Assembly (NCBI GenBank): GCA_947627975.1
Contig: CANQYB010000010.1
Span: forward strand, 1 to 37,780
Length of the DNA stretch: 37,780 nucleotides
DNA from: an uncultured Bacilli bacterium
Lineage (GTDB): Bacteria > Bacillota_I > Bacilli_A > RF39 > UBA660
Direction of reading: 5' to 3'
This document shows positions 7,598 through 18,479 of this stretch, in pieces. Position 1 is the first letter of the stretch. Every line of letters starts with the position of its first letter. The notes under the pieces are model-generated. The model saw only the letters and a list, made by a program, of their open reading frames with translations, was not told where the DNA came from and did not search any database. The position numbers were made by a program, and so were the translations under genes.

Positions 7598-10543
7598 ATG
7601 AAGTTATTAAAAATTAAGGCACAAGGATTTAAATCTTTTGCAGATAAAATAGAAATAAATGTTGAAGATGGAATTACTGGTATAGTTGGACCAAATGGTA
7701 GTGGTAAAAGTAATATAGTTGATGCTATTCGCTGGGTTTTAGGAGAACAATCTATTAAAGCTTTACGTGGCTCTGATGGCATGACAGATGTTATTTTTTC
7801 GGGGAGTAAAAGTAGAGAAGCACATAATAGATGTTATGTATCTTTAACTTTTTCTAATAAGGATCATTATTTAAAAAGTGAATATGAAGAAATTGAAATT
7901 AAAAGAGTATTGTATAAGACTGGTGAAAATGATTATTTTATAAATAATGTAAGAGTAAGATTAAAAGATATTATTAATTTATTTTTAGATTCCGGTGCCT
8001 CTAAAGAATCATTTAATATTATTTCTCAAGGAAATGTAAAAGATGTTATAAATTTTAAACCAGATGATAGGAAAGCAATATTTGAAAGTGCTGCAGGAGT
8101 TTTAACTTATAAAAAAAGAAAAGAAGAAACTACAAAAAAAATAATGAAAACTAATGATAATATTGAAAGATTAGAATTACTTATTAACGAATTAAAAAAA
8201 ACATTAGATCCATTAGAAGAAGACGCAGAAAAAGCTTTAAAATATGAGAAATTATATGAAGAATTAAAGGAAAAAGAAATAGCTATCTTAACATTAGATA
8301 TTGAAAATTTAAATGATTTATATCATGATACTTTAACTAAAATTGAAAATATCAAAAATAAAATAGTTGAATTTCAAGTAAAAAATTCTGATAGTTTTAC
8401 TAAATTAGAAAGTTTAAAATTAAAACAAATTAAGTTAGATGATGATATATCTTTACTTAATGATGATATAATTAAATTAAATAAAGAAATTTCTGAATTG
8501 AAAAGTGAAAAACAAATTACAATTGAAAGACAAAAATATGAAGTTGATGATATAGAACTTGAAAATATCATTATAAATCTTAAAGAAAACAAACTGAAAA
8601 TAGAAAGTAATATAATTCAAATAGAAAATGAAATAAAAAAATTAAGAGGTAATATAAAAGAATATACAGAAAATAAAAATAATCAATTAAAAAAATTAGA
8701 TAGTGAAATTACTAAAATCAATCAAAATAAAAATGAATTATTTTTAATTGAAAAAAATATTAATTTAACTAAAAATAAAATAGAAATATTAAATTCTAAT
8801 ATTGAAAATAATTCTTCTGCTCCTTATTCTGTAAAAGAAGTTTTGAAAAATAAAAATTTAAAAGGTATTCATTCAACTATTTCTAATTTAATTGAAACAG
8901 ACAGTAAATATTTAAATGCTATTAATATTGCCTTAGGTGCAGCTAATAATTTTTTAGTGGTTGATAATGAAATAAGTGCTAATGTAGCTATTGAATATTT
9001 AAAAAAAATAAAAGGTGGAAGAGCTACTTTTTTTCCTCTTAACATTATTAAAAAGAAAAATATTGATTCATTTATTTTAGACAAAATTAAAAATATAGAT
9101 GGATTTATTGATGTTGCAGCTAATCTTGTCAAATATAAATTACAATATGAAAATATCATTTATAACCAATTGGGAAATGTAATTGTTTGCAATAATTTAA
9201 AGAATGCTCATGTAATTAGTAAAATAATTGATTACAAATTAAGAGTAGTAACACTTGATGGAGAAATTATTCACCAAGGTGGATTTATATCAGGCGGTAG
9301 TTTTAAAAATTCTTCCTCAATTATTTACGATAAACAAATTATAGAAGAAGAAAAACGTAAATTGAAAGATTTATTAAAAGAAAAAGAAACTGAAGAAAAA
9401 TTATTTTTAAATAGTGAAAATAATGAACAATTATTAAGAAAAGAATTAGCTAATATTGATAGTGAGATAGTGAAGTTAAATAGTGAATTAAGTCAGAAAA
9501 ATGAATTTTTAGACGAAAGTAAAAATAAATTAATAGATATCGAAAATGAGCTTAAAAGAACTATTTCTTCTAAAAATAATGACGTAAATTCATATTTAGA
9601 TAAAATAATGGAGAATTATTATAATCTTTTAAATAAAATAAAAAATAAAAATATGAAATTAGAGGATTTGAAAAATTTAAGAAGTAATATAATTATGGAA
9701 ATATCTGAATTAGAAAAAGATATAGCTAAAGAAAATAGCAATTATTCCAAATTGCAACAAGATGAAAAAAAATATGAAATTGATTTGTCTAAATATGAAA
9801 TTAAATTAGATAATTGTTTAAATATTTTATCTGAAGAGTATTGTTTAACTTTTGAAAAAGCTAAAAAAGACTATTCAATTGATATTGATGTTGAAAAATC
9901 TAGAGCTGAAATAATTAATTTAAAAAATGCAATAAAAAAATTAGGAAATGTCAATTTATCATCTATAGATCAAAGAAATAAAATTAAAGAAAGATATAAT
10001 TTCTTAAAAATGCAAAAAGATGATTTAGTTAATTCCATTTCTAATTTAGAAAGTATTATAAGTGAAATGGATGAAATAATGAAAGATAAACTTTTTACTA
10101 CATTTGAAAAAATAAGATTGGAATTTAAAGATATTTTTAAAGGTATTTTTAAAGGTGGAAAAGGAGATTTAATTCTCACTAATCCAAATGATATTTTAAA
10201 TACTGGTATTGATATTATTGCTGAACCACCTGGAAAAAAAGTTAGTTCAATTGGTCTTTTATCTGGTGGAGAAAAAACATTAACTGCTATTGCATTGTTA
10301 TTTGCTATTATAAATGTTAAAACTGTTCCTTTTTGTATATTAGATGAAGTTGAAGAAAGTTTAGATGAATCTAATGTTGATATTTTTGGAAAGTATTTGC
10401 AATCTAAAAAAAATCAAAGTCAGTTTATTATTATAACTCATAAAAAAAGAACAATGGAATATACTGATGTTTTATATGGTATTACTATGCAAGAATCAGG
10501 TGTATCAAAAATTGTATCTGTAAAATTAGATAATATAGATTAA
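7598..10543 (+). CDS. smc: Chromosome segregation protein SMC
   Basis: [17 protein letters not shown], Walker [23 protein letters not shown], coiled coils, hinge, [18 protein letters not shown]; start likely ATG 7598 after SD GGTGAT. Confidence 0.98.
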   Translation: MKLLKIKAQGFKSFADKIEINVEDGITGIVGPNGSGKSNIVDAIRWVLGEQSIKALRGSDGMTDVIFSGSKSREAHNRCYVSLTFSNKDHYLKSEYEEIEIKRVLYKTGENDYFINNVRVRLKDIINLFLDSGASKESFNIISQGNVKDVINFKPDDRKAIFESAAGVLTYKKRKEETTKKIMKTNDNIERLELLINELKKTLDPLEEDAEKALKYEKLYEELKEKEIAILTLDIENLNDLYHDTLTKIENIKNKIVEFQVKNSDSFTKLESLKLKQIKLDDDISLLNDDIIKLNKEISELKSEKQITIERQKYEVDDIELENIIINLKENKLKIESNIIQIENEIKKLRGNIKEYTENKNNQLKKLDSEITKINQNKNELFLIEKNINLTKNKIEILNSNIENNSSAPYSVKEVLKNKNLKGIHSTISNLIETDSKYLNAINIALGAANNFLVVDNEISANVAIEYLKKIKGGRATFFPLNIIKKKNIDSFILDKIKNIDGFIDVAANLVKYKLQYENIIYNQLGNVIVCNNLKNAHVISKIIDYKLRVVTLDGEIIHQGGFISGGSFKNSSSIIYDKQIIEEEKRKLKDLLKEKETEEKLFLNSENNEQLLRKELANIDSEIVKLNSELSQKNEFLDESKNKLIDIENELKRTISSKNNDVNSYLDKIMENYYNLLNKIKNKNMKLEDLKNLRSNIIMEISELEKDIAKENSNYSKLQQDEKKYEIDLSKYEIKLDNCLNILSEEYCLTFEKAKKDYSIDIDVEKSRAEIINLKNAIKKLGNVNLSSIDQRNKIKERYNFLKMQKDDLVNSISNLESIISEMDEIMKDKLFTTFEKIRLEFKDIFKGIFKGGKGDLILTNPNDILNTGIDIIAEPPGKKVSSIGLLSGGEKTLTAIALLFAIINVKTVPFCILDEVEESLDESNVDIFGKYLQSKKNQSQFIIITHKKRTMEYTDVLYGITMQESGVSKIVSVKLDNID

Positions 10544-10579
10544 AAAAACTTAAATTATTATTTTAATTTAAGTTTTTTT
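10542..10579. terminator. Bidirectional intrinsic terminator after smc
   Basis: Perfect 16-bp stem AAAAAAACTTAAATTA / TAATTTAAGTTTTTTT with 6-nt loop. Confidence 0.9.
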
Positions 10580-10667
10580 ATACTAAATATGTGATAAACA
10601 TTGCAATAGTACCTGCAACCATTAAAATGAGCATAGCCCATACAATTATTTTTTGACCTTTTCCCAT
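10578..10667 (-). CDS. 29-aa single-TM protein, DUF4044-like (not in the ORF track)
   Basis: MGKGQKIIVWAMLILMVAGTIAMFITYLV*; SD GGTGAT just upstream; resembles short Firmicutes DUF4044 proteins; stop lies in the shared terminator. Confidence 0.7.
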   Translation of the reverse strand: MGKGQKIIVWAMLILMVAGTIAMFITYLV

Positions 10668-10734
10668 ATAATCACCAATTTAATTTAATCATAAATTTTT
10701 ATATTTGTAAATATATTTTTAATGGGTGATAAAT

Positions 10735-11328
10735 ATGAAACTTTTTAGGACAAGCCTTAAAAAAAATAAAAATATATTTATGTTTTTATTGTTTATTTTT
10801 ATAATTGGTTTTATATTTGGAATTATTTATTATTTTAAATTACCACAAATTACTAAAAATGGTATAAATGATAATCTATTAGAAATTACTAAAAATCTAA
10901 AAACAATTCATTTAAACTATTTTTTTTATCATAATATAATTTTTTTACTAATTTTCTTTTTATCTTTTACTGTAATATTTTTTCCAATTATTTTATTTTA
11001 TTTATTTTATGAAGGTGTAACATTAGGATTTTCATTTATTATATTTTTGGCTTCATTTAAAATTAGTGGCTTATTTTTTGCAATTATATTATTTTTATTA
11101 ACTAAAATGATATATATTATTTTCATTTTTTATATGATATTTAATTCATATAATATTTGTAAAATAATGATTGTTTTAATATTAAAGAAAAATAATAATA
11201 TTAATTTAATGTTTAAAATATTTTTTCAAAGACTTATTATTATTCTTTTATTTATATCAATTTATAATATATTTTTATATTTTTTTGGATCAAAAATATT
11301 ATATTTATTTAAATTTCTTTTAAAATAA
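10735..11328 (+). CDS. SpoIIM-like (stage II sporulation protein M family) membrane protein
   Basis: FGIIYYFKL..., FFPIILFYLFYEGVTLGFSFIIFLASFKISGLFFAIIL, multiple TM helices. Confidence 0.65.
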   Translation: MKLFRTSLKKNKNIFMFLLFIFIIGFIFGIIYYFKLPQITKNGINDNLLEITKNLKTIHLNYFFYHNIIFLLIFFLSFTVIFFPIILFYLFYEGVTLGFSFIIFLASFKISGLFFAIILFLLTKMIYIIFIFYMIFNSYNICKIMIVLILKKNNNINLMFKIFFQRLIIILLFISIYNIFLYFFGSKILYLFKFLLK

Positions 11329-11363
11329 GCAAAATATTGTTATAATTATTAATGGTGAATTAA

Positions 11364-12470
11364 ATGAAAAAAGTTTGCATTGGAATGAGTGGGGGAGTTG
11401 ATTCTGCAGTTGCTGCATATCTTTTAAAAAATGAAGGCTATGAAGTTATTGGCTTGTTTATGCGAAATTGGGACAGTACAGTAAATAATGATATAAAAGG
11501 TAATCCTAATTTAAATAATGATATATGTCCCCAAGAACAAGATTATAATGATGCATTAAGAGTTTGTAAGCAATTAGATATACCCTTATATAGAGTTGAT
11601 TTTATAAAAGAATATTGGGATTATGTTTTCACATATTTTTTAAACGAATTAAAATTAGGCAGAACTCCCAATCCTGATTTAATGTGTAATAAATATATAA
11701 AATTTGATTTATTTATTAAAGAAGCCAAAAAGTTGAATGCTGAATATTTTGCGACTGGACATTATGCAAACACACATGATAATAGATTATATAAAGCAGT
11801 TGATCAAAATAAAGATCAAACTTATTTTTTAGCCCAAATATCAAATGAACAATTACAAAATGTAATTTTTCCTCTTGGAAATATAGAAAAAAAAGAAGTA
11901 AGAAAGATTGCAAAAGAACAAAATTTAGTAAACGCTTCTAAAAAAGATTCCACTGGTATATGTTTTATTGGTGAAAGAAATTTTCAAAAATTTGTACAAA
12001 ATTATTTACAAAAAAATCCCGGAAATATTATTGACATTGAGTCAAAAAAAATTATTGGTACCCATGATGGATTAATGTATTATACAATAGGACAAAGGAG
12101 AAATGTGGGAATTTCTGGCTATTCTAAAAGACATTATGTTGTAGGTAAAAACTCATTAAAAAATGAACTTTATGTTGCTTTTGGAGATGATTCAAAATAT
12201 TTATTATCTGATGAATGTTTGTTAGATAATGTTAATTTTATTAGTCCTTTAAGACCTAATAAATGTAGCGCTAAATTTAGATATAGAGGTGAAGAATATC
12301 CTGTTAGTATTAAATATTTAAATAATAATGAAATTATTGTAAAGTATAAAAATGTAAAATCTGTTACTCCAGGGCAAGCTTGTGCTCTTTATTTAGAAAA
12401 TGAATGTTTAGGTAGTGGAATTATTAAAGAAGTTAGAAAAAATAATCAAAAAATATGGTATATAAATTAA
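11364..12470 (+). CDS. mnmA: tRNA-specific 2-thiouridylase MnmA
   Basis: VCIGMSGGVDSAVAAYLLKNEGYEVIGLFMRNW, GRTPNPDLMCNKYIKF, FATGHYA, DQTYFLAQ, STGICFIGERNFQKF. Confidence 0.98.
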   Translation: MKKVCIGMSGGVDSAVAAYLLKNEGYEVIGLFMRNWDSTVNNDIKGNPNLNNDICPQEQDYNDALRVCKQLDIPLYRVDFIKEYWDYVFTYFLNELKLGRTPNPDLMCNKYIKFDLFIKEAKKLNAEYFATGHYANTHDNRLYKAVDQNKDQTYFLAQISNEQLQNVIFPLGNIEKKEVRKIAKEQNLVNASKKDSTGICFIGERNFQKFVQNYLQKNPGNIIDIESKKIIGTHDGLMYYTIGQRRNVGISGYSKRHYVVGKNSLKNELYVAFGDDSKYLLSDECLLDNVNFISPLRPNKCSAKFRYRGEEYPVSIKYLNNNEIIVKYKNVKSVTPGQACALYLENECLGSGIIKEVRKNNQKIWYIN

Positions 12471-12475
12471 TCATT

Positions 12476-12504
12476 TGACATTTTACGTTAATAGTGTTAT
12501 ATTA
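12476..12504 (+). promoter_or_regulatory. Sigma-A-type promoter for the 12529 ORF
   Basis: TTGACA (12476-12481), 17-bp spacer, TATATT (12499-12504). Confidence 0.75.
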
Positions 12505-12528
12505 AAATACAAATTTAGGGGGATATTT

Positions 12529-13101
12529 ATGAAAGATTTATCGCAATTAAAAGAAATAGAAATTTTACTGGATGAAATAAACGAATTACAAGATGATTTA
12601 GATGGTTTACAATTTTTTAATATTTTAAATCATGAATTAATAGTTGACTATAATAAATTAAATTTAGATTTATTTAATTTATTATATGATTGTCAAGAAA
12701 GTTTGCAATTTTTTCGTAATATTTGTAAATCAAAAATATTGATTTATCTATTTGGATTTATAGGATCTATTATATTAGCATTAAATAATAGTTATATGGT
12801 TATACCTATTTTAGCATCTATTGTTTTTAATTTACCTCTTAAAAAAATGGCAAAGAAAATTAAAAATGATATAAGTGAACTAAAAAAAAGATATAACTAT
12901 TTAAAAATTCAAATAGACAAAATTGTTGATTCTATTTTAAACTATGAAAAAGAAAATACTGATGATAAATATAAATCTAATAGCATTAATGATAAAGAAA
13001 AAACATTAAAATATAGTTTAGATTGTAGTAAAGATATTAATTTAAACAACTTTTTAATCGAAAATGATAATAATGTAAAAGTAAAAAGAAAGATTAAATA
13101 A
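12529..13101 (+). CDS. Hypothetical protein, coiled-coil with central TM hairpin
   Basis: Start ATG 12529 after SD GGGGG; the 12475 start would lie inside the promoter. Predicted hydrophobic segment ILIYLFGFIGSIILALNNSYMVIPILASIVF. Confidence 0.7.
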   Translation: MKDLSQLKEIEILLDEINELQDDLDGLQFFNILNHELIVDYNKLNLDLFNLLYDCQESLQFFRNICKSKILIYLFGFIGSIILALNNSYMVIPILASIVFNLPLKKMAKKIKNDISELKKRYNYLKIQIDKIVDSILNYEKENTDDKYKSNSINDKEKTLKYSLDCSKDINLNNFLIENDNNVKVKRKIK

Positions 13102-13124
13102 TTTAAAAGTTTAATCTTTTTTTT
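13089..13124 (+). terminator. Intrinsic terminator
   Basis: AAAGATTAAA / TTTAATCTTT stem plus T-run. Confidence 0.85.
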
Positions 13125-13131
13125 GATTTAG

Positions 13132-13161
13132 TTGACACATATATGTTAAGTGGTATATAAT
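13132..13161 (+). promoter_or_regulatory. Promoter of the XRE-like gene with a palindrome in the spacer
   Basis: TTGACA (13132-13137), 18-bp spacer, TATAAT (13156-13161); palindrome ACATATATGT at 13137-13146. Confidence 0.75.
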
Positions 13162-13194
13162 TAATATGTAAAATAGAAAGTAAGAGGGTAGAAA

Positions 13195-13971
13195 ATGAAA
13201 AAACTTAATGAATTATTGCAAGAATTAGGAATATCAAAAGTCAGACTTGCTAAATATTTGGGAGTTTCTCGTCAAATGGTATATAATTATCTTGAACTTG
13301 AGAATATGAATAAATGGCCTAAAGAAAAAAAGATTTTGTTATATAAATTACTTGATATTGAAGATGATGATAATGGAACATTTGGTAATATTAAAGTTAC
13401 AACTGATTATTTAATGAAAGTAGAATCAAGATTAAATTTAGGTGTAAAATCAACAAGTGATTTAGAAAATTATTTTGATTTTAATGGTTTAAAAAAAGAA
13501 GAACAGACATTAATTTCTGATATCACTTACCTACTAAAAGAAAAATTGATAGAGGAGGATAAAAGAAATGAAAATTTTTATGCTTTTACCTATCTATATC
13601 ACATATTACAATCTATTGATAATGTACCAGAAATAAAATATTTATTTGGATATCTATCTAAAACAACTGGATTTGTTGATCCAAATGAATTTAAATTTAA
13701 TGAAGATAAACAATTTATTTTTGAAGGCATAATTCATTCTGCTTTAACTTTATATAATAGTGGTGGGGCTTCAAAAAGTAAATTAATTGATTCACATAAA
13801 AGATTTGTTCAAGAAATTGAAGAAAAAAAAGAAGAAAAACTATCTAGAACACAACAATTAAATACAACTAAAGTTCAAGCTTTAAAAGAACTTGGTTATA
13901 CAGAGATTAATGAGGATAATGCTGCTGAAGTATTTGAAAAAATAGCTGAAATTCAATCAAGAAAAGTATAA
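13195..13971 (+). CDS. HTH (XRE-like) DNA-binding protein
   Basis: LLQELGISKVRLAKYLGVSRQMVYNYLELENMNKWPKEKKILLYKLLDI. Confidence 0.8.
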   Translation: MKKLNELLQELGISKVRLAKYLGVSRQMVYNYLELENMNKWPKEKKILLYKLLDIEDDDNGTFGNIKVTTDYLMKVESRLNLGVKSTSDLENYFDFNGLKKEEQTLISDITYLLKEKLIEEDKRNENFYAFTYLYHILQSIDNVPEIKYLFGYLSKTTGFVDPNEFKFNEDKQFIFEGIIHSALTLYNSGGASKSKLIDSHKRFVQEIEEKKEEKLSRTQQLNTTKVQALKELGYTEINEDNAAEVFEKIAEIQSRKV

Positions 13972-13987
13972 TTTCTTGATTTTTTTA
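13955..13987 (+). terminator. Intrinsic terminator overlapping the stop codon of the XRE-like gene
   Basis: AATCAAGAAA / TTTCTTGATT stem plus T-run. Confidence 0.8.
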
Positions 13988-14034
13988 ATATATTTTAAAC
14001 TTCTTATAATATATATTATGTTAACCAAAAAGTA

Positions 14035-14790
14035 TTAAGATAAAAAATGATTAATAAGTATTACTATCACACCTAATAATATGCCTAAAATAACCATTTT
14101 TTCTTTTTTGTAAGATAATGCTTCTTTTAATAATTCATTTATTGATAATGTTACCATAATTCCTGCTACAAATAATAATACATAACTTATAGTAATTATA
14201 GATATATACTTACTTAAAAATAAAAACGCTATTATTGCACCAACTGGTTCAGATAAACCAGATATTAAAGTATGTTTAATTGCTAATCCTTTAGAATTAG
14301 TTGAATAATATATGGGTATTGCAATTGCAATACCTTCGGGAATATTATGCATCATTATTGCAATTCCTAAAGTTATGCCCAAACTAATATCTTGATATGA
14401 TGCCATAAATGTTGCTATACCCTCAGGAAAATTATGTAACATTAAGGCTAACATTGAAAGTATTCCAATTCGATATAAACTACTCCCCTTTTCTTTATTT
14501 TTAGATATTTTTTTATTTATTAAATTAGTTACACTATATCCTAAAATAAAGCAAATAATTGATAAAATGCTACCAGTTATTAATTTATATTTATGAATAA
14601 TATTAAAGTATGAATTAGGTATTAAATCTGTTATTGATATACAAATCATTACACCAAGAGAAAAACTTAAACAAAAAGCTATAAAACTATTTATTTTTTC
14701 TTTTTTTATTTTAAAAAAAATTAGAAAACTACCTAAAACAGTTGATAAACCTGCAATTGATGAAATTAATAATGGATATATTATTTTCAT
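14035..14790 (-). CDS. ZIP-family divalent metal transporter (ZupT-like)
   Basis: HNFPEGIATFMASYQD and HNIPEGIAIAIPIYYST motifs; 8 TM-like segments. Confidence 0.93.
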   Translation of the reverse strand: MKIIYPLLISSIAGLSTVLGSFLIFFKIKKEKINSFIAFCLSFSLGVMICISITDLIPNSYFNIIHKYKLITGSILSIICFILGYSVTNLINKKISKNKEKGSSLYRIGILSMLALMLHNFPEGIATFMASYQDISLGITLGIAIMMHNIPEGIAIAIPIYYSTNSKGLAIKHTLISGLSEPVGAIIAFLFLSKYISIITISYVLLFVAGIMVTLSINELLKEALSYKKEKMVILGILLGVIVILINHFLS

Positions 14791-14849
14791 TTAACTCCCC
14801 CACTATTAAATGTTTATGTATATATTATTTTATTAATTCTTAAAAAAGT

Positions 14850-16988
14850 TTATATTTCATCATTGATTCTTAAATTATTAATACCTATTTTATAATAATT
14901 ATCAATATTATTTCTAGTTATTTCTTTATAAAAATAAATAGTCATTATATTGTCTTTTACTTTAAATTTAAATTTATTATTAAATTTGTCTACTAAATAA
15001 TTATTTTTATTTTCAATATTTAAAAACTTTTCTAAATTAAATTTAGATATCATAACCTCAGGAGTTGATTTTACTATTATTTCAAGATTAGGATGCTTTT
15101 TATATCTTTTATGATAATTATCAATAAGTTCTTTAATTTGGTTATCATTAAGTTCATACGATAAACAGACTTTTTTTACATTTAATGAATGGAGGAATGC
15201 TACTGAATATGAATTAACTACATTTAGTGAAAAATCTGTACATACATTATGATATTTATAAATTGATCCTAAATCATTAACTAACACTGGTTTGTCTATA
15301 TTCTTTAAATTTTCAATTACTCTAGGTAGTCTTAAACTTACATTCTTATTAATAAAATTATATAATGAAAATGAAGTATCTTCGACATAATAATAATCAA
15401 AATTCTTATATTTTTGGTATTTTTGTTTTGAATTTATTAATACTCCTTTTTTTCTTTCAACGGGAAAATTTGGAACATTAATATAATATTTTTCTTTTTT
15501 AAATGGAATATTATATTGTCTTTTTAATATTAATTTTGAAATTGCTTTTCTTCTTAAATCATTTAATTCTGAAATTTTTATATATATTTTTTCTGGTAAA
15601 TTAATTTTTAAATTTTTAAATTCAAAAAAAGTATTTCCAGTTTTTCTTAATTGTAATTCTATTCTTTTTATATCTGTGCCATTATTTGCTGCAATTTCAT
15701 AATTTTTTGTACTTATTTTTACAATATTTTTCAAATTATCTTCAATTTTAAAAACTAAAGTGTCTTTATCTTTGAATAAATAGCCATTAACAGCTATTTT
15801 TTTAGTTTTATTTATATTTATATTAATTTCCTTTATTTGATTAAAATCAGTTGTTTTAACTACTTTGTCCCCTACTTTTACGTTGAGCTTTTTATATATT
15901 CTAATTATATTTTTTTTAATTGCTTTAAATTTAGTAACAATAAAACCAATATCATCATTTTTGGATATAATTCTAATGCCATCATTAATATTTAAATTAT
16001 CACTAAGCATTATTTCTATGTAGTTAGTATTAACATTAATAATTTTACCTATTTCTATTCCCATATGATTTGGTCTAAATTTATTTATATAATGATTATT
16101 ACTTTCATTAAAAATAAAACCTTTAGTAAATTCTCTGTTATATACTTTTTTTAAATCTAAAATATCTTTATTATTAATTATTATTTTTTTCTTTTGATAA
16201 TAATAATCTATTATTTTTCTATATAATTGTGTAACTTGATATACGTATTCTTTTCTTTTCATTCTACCTTCTATTTTTAAAGAAGTTACTCCACTTTCAA
16301 TTAAATCTTTTATATAATTTATTGTATTTAAGTCTTTAGTACTTAAATAATAATTATTTTCGATAAAATTGTTATTTGAGCTAATGTAATATTTTTGTCT
16401 ACAACATTGGGCACATAATCCTTGATTACCACTTCTTTTACCAATTAAACTACTCATTAAGCAATTTCCAGAATATGATATACATAATGCCCCATGGACA
16501 AAAACTTCTAATTCTATATTAGTATTTTTTTTAATTTTTTTTATTAAATTTATAGGTGTTTCTCTTGCTAATACAACTCTTTTTATCCCAAGTTTTTCAA
16601 GCAATTTTGCACCTTCTAAGTTATGTATGTGCATTTGAGTTGAAGCATGAATTTCTAAGTTAGGATATATTTTTCTTACTAAATCCATCATTCCTATATC
16701 TTGTAGAATTATTGCATCAACATTATTTTTATGTAAAAATTCAACTAATTTTAAAAATGAATTAATTTCATTTTCATAAATTAAAGTATTTAAGGCAACG
16801 TATATTTTTACTCCATATGTATGGCAATATTTTATTGCTTCAACTATTTCATCATTTGTAAAGTTTTGTGATAAAGCTCTGGCACTAAACAATTTAGTAC
16901 CTACATAAATTGCATCAGCACCAGCGTTTATAGCAGCCTTTAAAGTTTCCATATCTTTAGCAGGAGATAATAATTCTACTTTTTTCAT
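14850..16988 (-). CDS. Peptidase U32 family protein (RlhA/YrrO-type, possible 23S rRNA hydroxylation factor)
   Basis: MKKVELLSPAKDMETLKAAINAGADAIYVG, EVFVHGALCISYSGNCLMSSLIGKRSGNQGLCAQCCRQKY. Confidence 0.93.
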   Translation of the reverse strand: MKKVELLSPAKDMETLKAAINAGADAIYVGTKLFSARALSQNFTNDEIVEAIKYCHTYGVKIYVALNTLIYENEINSFLKLVEFLHKNNVDAIILQDIGMMDLVRKIYPNLEIHASTQMHIHNLEGAKLLEKLGIKRVVLARETPINLIKKIKKNTNIELEVFVHGALCISYSGNCLMSSLIGKRSGNQGLCAQCCRQKYYISSNNNFIENNYYLSTKDLNTINYIKDLIESGVTSLKIEGRMKRKEYVYQVTQLYRKIIDYYYQKKKIIINNKDILDLKKVYNREFTKGFIFNESNNHYINKFRPNHMGIEIGKIINVNTNYIEIMLSDNLNINDGIRIISKNDDIGFIVTKFKAIKKNIIRIYKKLNVKVGDKVVKTTDFNQIKEINININKTKKIAVNGYLFKDKDTLVFKIEDNLKNIVKISTKNYEIAANNGTDIKRIELQLRKTGNTFFEFKNLKINLPEKIYIKISELNDLRRKAISKLILKRQYNIPFKKEKYYINVPNFPVERKKGVLINSKQKYQKYKNFDYYYVEDTSFSLYNFINKNVSLRLPRVIENLKNIDKPVLVNDLGSIYKYHNVCTDFSLNVVNSYSVAFLHSLNVKKVCLSYELNDNQIKELIDNYHKRYKKHPNLEIIVKSTPEVMISKFNLEKFLNIENKNNYLVDKFNNKFKFKVKDNIMTIYFYKEITRNNIDNYYKIGINNLRINDEI

Positions 16989-17029
16989 AAATTGTCACCT
17001 CATTATAATTTTAACATAAAAAAATTAAT

Positions 17030-18334
17030 CTATTGATTAATTTTTATTACTTTAGTTTTTTCTTGAACATTAGTTTCTATATATGATAATTGATTAATTG
17101 CTTTTTCTTTGGCATTTGGATATATTCTTTCTTCATTTAATATTGCAATATTTAAATTTTCAATATTTAAATTGTCTTGGTTATTTGCTTTTGCCTGTCC
17201 AAAAGCATTATCTATAATTCCTATAACTAAATCAGGATTATTGCATAAATCTAAAATATTTCGATTTTTTTGTTCTGTTAAATTTATTAATATATCAATT
17301 ATTTTTTCTATATTTAAATTATTAATAGATATATTAAAATAATTACTATAATTTTCCAAAGTATTAAGTATTATATTATAAAGTAAATTACCTTGAGGCT
17401 CTTCAACAATTATTTTACTAAATCTTCGTTTTAAAGCTTGATTGTTAAAAAATTCATTATATTCTTCGTCAGTAGTCGAACCAATAATTTTAATATTTTC
17501 ACGATCAATTGCATTTCTTAAAAAATTAGCAACATGTATTTCATCATCGCTACAAGAACCACTTATAAAAATTTCATGTATTTCATCAATAAATAAAATG
17601 CAATTTTCACTTTTAGCATAATTCATAATTTTTGTAAATTTTTCTTCAAATTGACCTCGAAATTTAGTGCCAGCTACAAATTCTGATGAAGTAATTTCCA
17701 AAATTTTTTTATTACTAATAAAATTAGGAACGTTATTAATTTTAATATTATATGCAAGTTTATCTACAATAGCTGTTTTTCCTACCCCACTTTTACCAAC
17801 AAGTATAGGATTTTTCTTTAAACTTGCTAATATTTGGATCACTTTTAGCATTTCTTTTTCTCTACCAAATGTTGGATTAATATTATATTTATCATTAATA
17901 ATTGTCCCATATTCGGAGTCAACTATATTATTATTCTCTTTTTTTTTCATATTATTAATATTTAAATAATTTTTTTGAAATTCATTTAAATTGATTAAAT
18001 CACCTTGGATATAATTGTGTAATGCATTATTAATTTCCTTATATATAATATTAATTCCTTTTTGGGCAATATAGCCATTATTTATTAATATAGATAAGCT
18101 ATCAGCACTATTAAATGGTAAGGACATAATACTTATTGGGTCAAAACAAAAAGGTAGTTTTTTTATATTAATTTTTGAGTCATAATAAATTGGATATAAA
18201 GTACCAGTAATAATATCTTTAAAATAATTGTTTTTTCGTTTAGCTATAATTATTTCACTTATATTTAAAGTATTAGAGTTTGAAACTTTTACTACAAATA
18301 AATTTTTTAAGGAAATTTTTTTATTTTCATTCAT
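17030..18334 (-). CDS. Single-AAA Clp (ClpB/ClpC D1)-like ATPase with non-Clp_N N-terminus
   Basis: Walker A ILVGKSGVGKTAIVDKLA, AGTKFRGQFEEKFTKI, Walker B CILFIDEIHEIF, GSTTDEEYNEFFNNQALKRRF; no second AAA domain. Confidence 0.85.
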   Translation of the reverse strand: MNENKKISLKNLFVVKVSNSNTLNISEIIIAKRKNNYFKDIITGTLYPIYYDSKINIKKLPFCFDPISIMSLPFNSADSLSILINNGYIAQKGINIIYKEINNALHNYIQGDLINLNEFQKNYLNINNMKKKENNNIVDSEYGTIINDKYNINPTFGREKEMLKVIQILASLKKNPILVGKSGVGKTAIVDKLAYNIKINNVPNFISNKKILEITSSEFVAGTKFRGQFEEKFTKIMNYAKSENCILFIDEIHEIFISGSCSDDEIHVANFLRNAIDRENIKIIGSTTDEEYNEFFNNQALKRRFSKIIVEEPQGNLLYNIILNTLENYSNYFNISINNLNIEKIIDILINLTEQKNRNILDLCNNPDLVIGIIDNAFGQAKANNQDNLNIENLNIAILNEERIYPNAKEKAINQLSYIETNVQEKTKVIKINQ

Positions 18335-18479
18335 TAAAGCACTTCCTTTTAATTTCTTATTTTAAATTAAAATATAATAAATTACAAGTAATTTTTAAAT
18401 ATTAATAACCAAAAATTTCCATTATTTATTAGAATTATTATTTTAAATTAGTCCATAATAATAATGGGTGGTGAGAATA

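Noticed and set aside
7459-7782. 107-aa minus-strand ORF across the rnc/smc junction
   Set aside because: Antisense to two certain genes, no SD or family resemblance. The same applies to minus-strand ORFs at 8374, 8869, 9970 and 11716.
17109-17969. Plus-strand ORFs 17109-17342 and 17667-17969
   Set aside because: Antisense shadows of the Clp-like ATPase.
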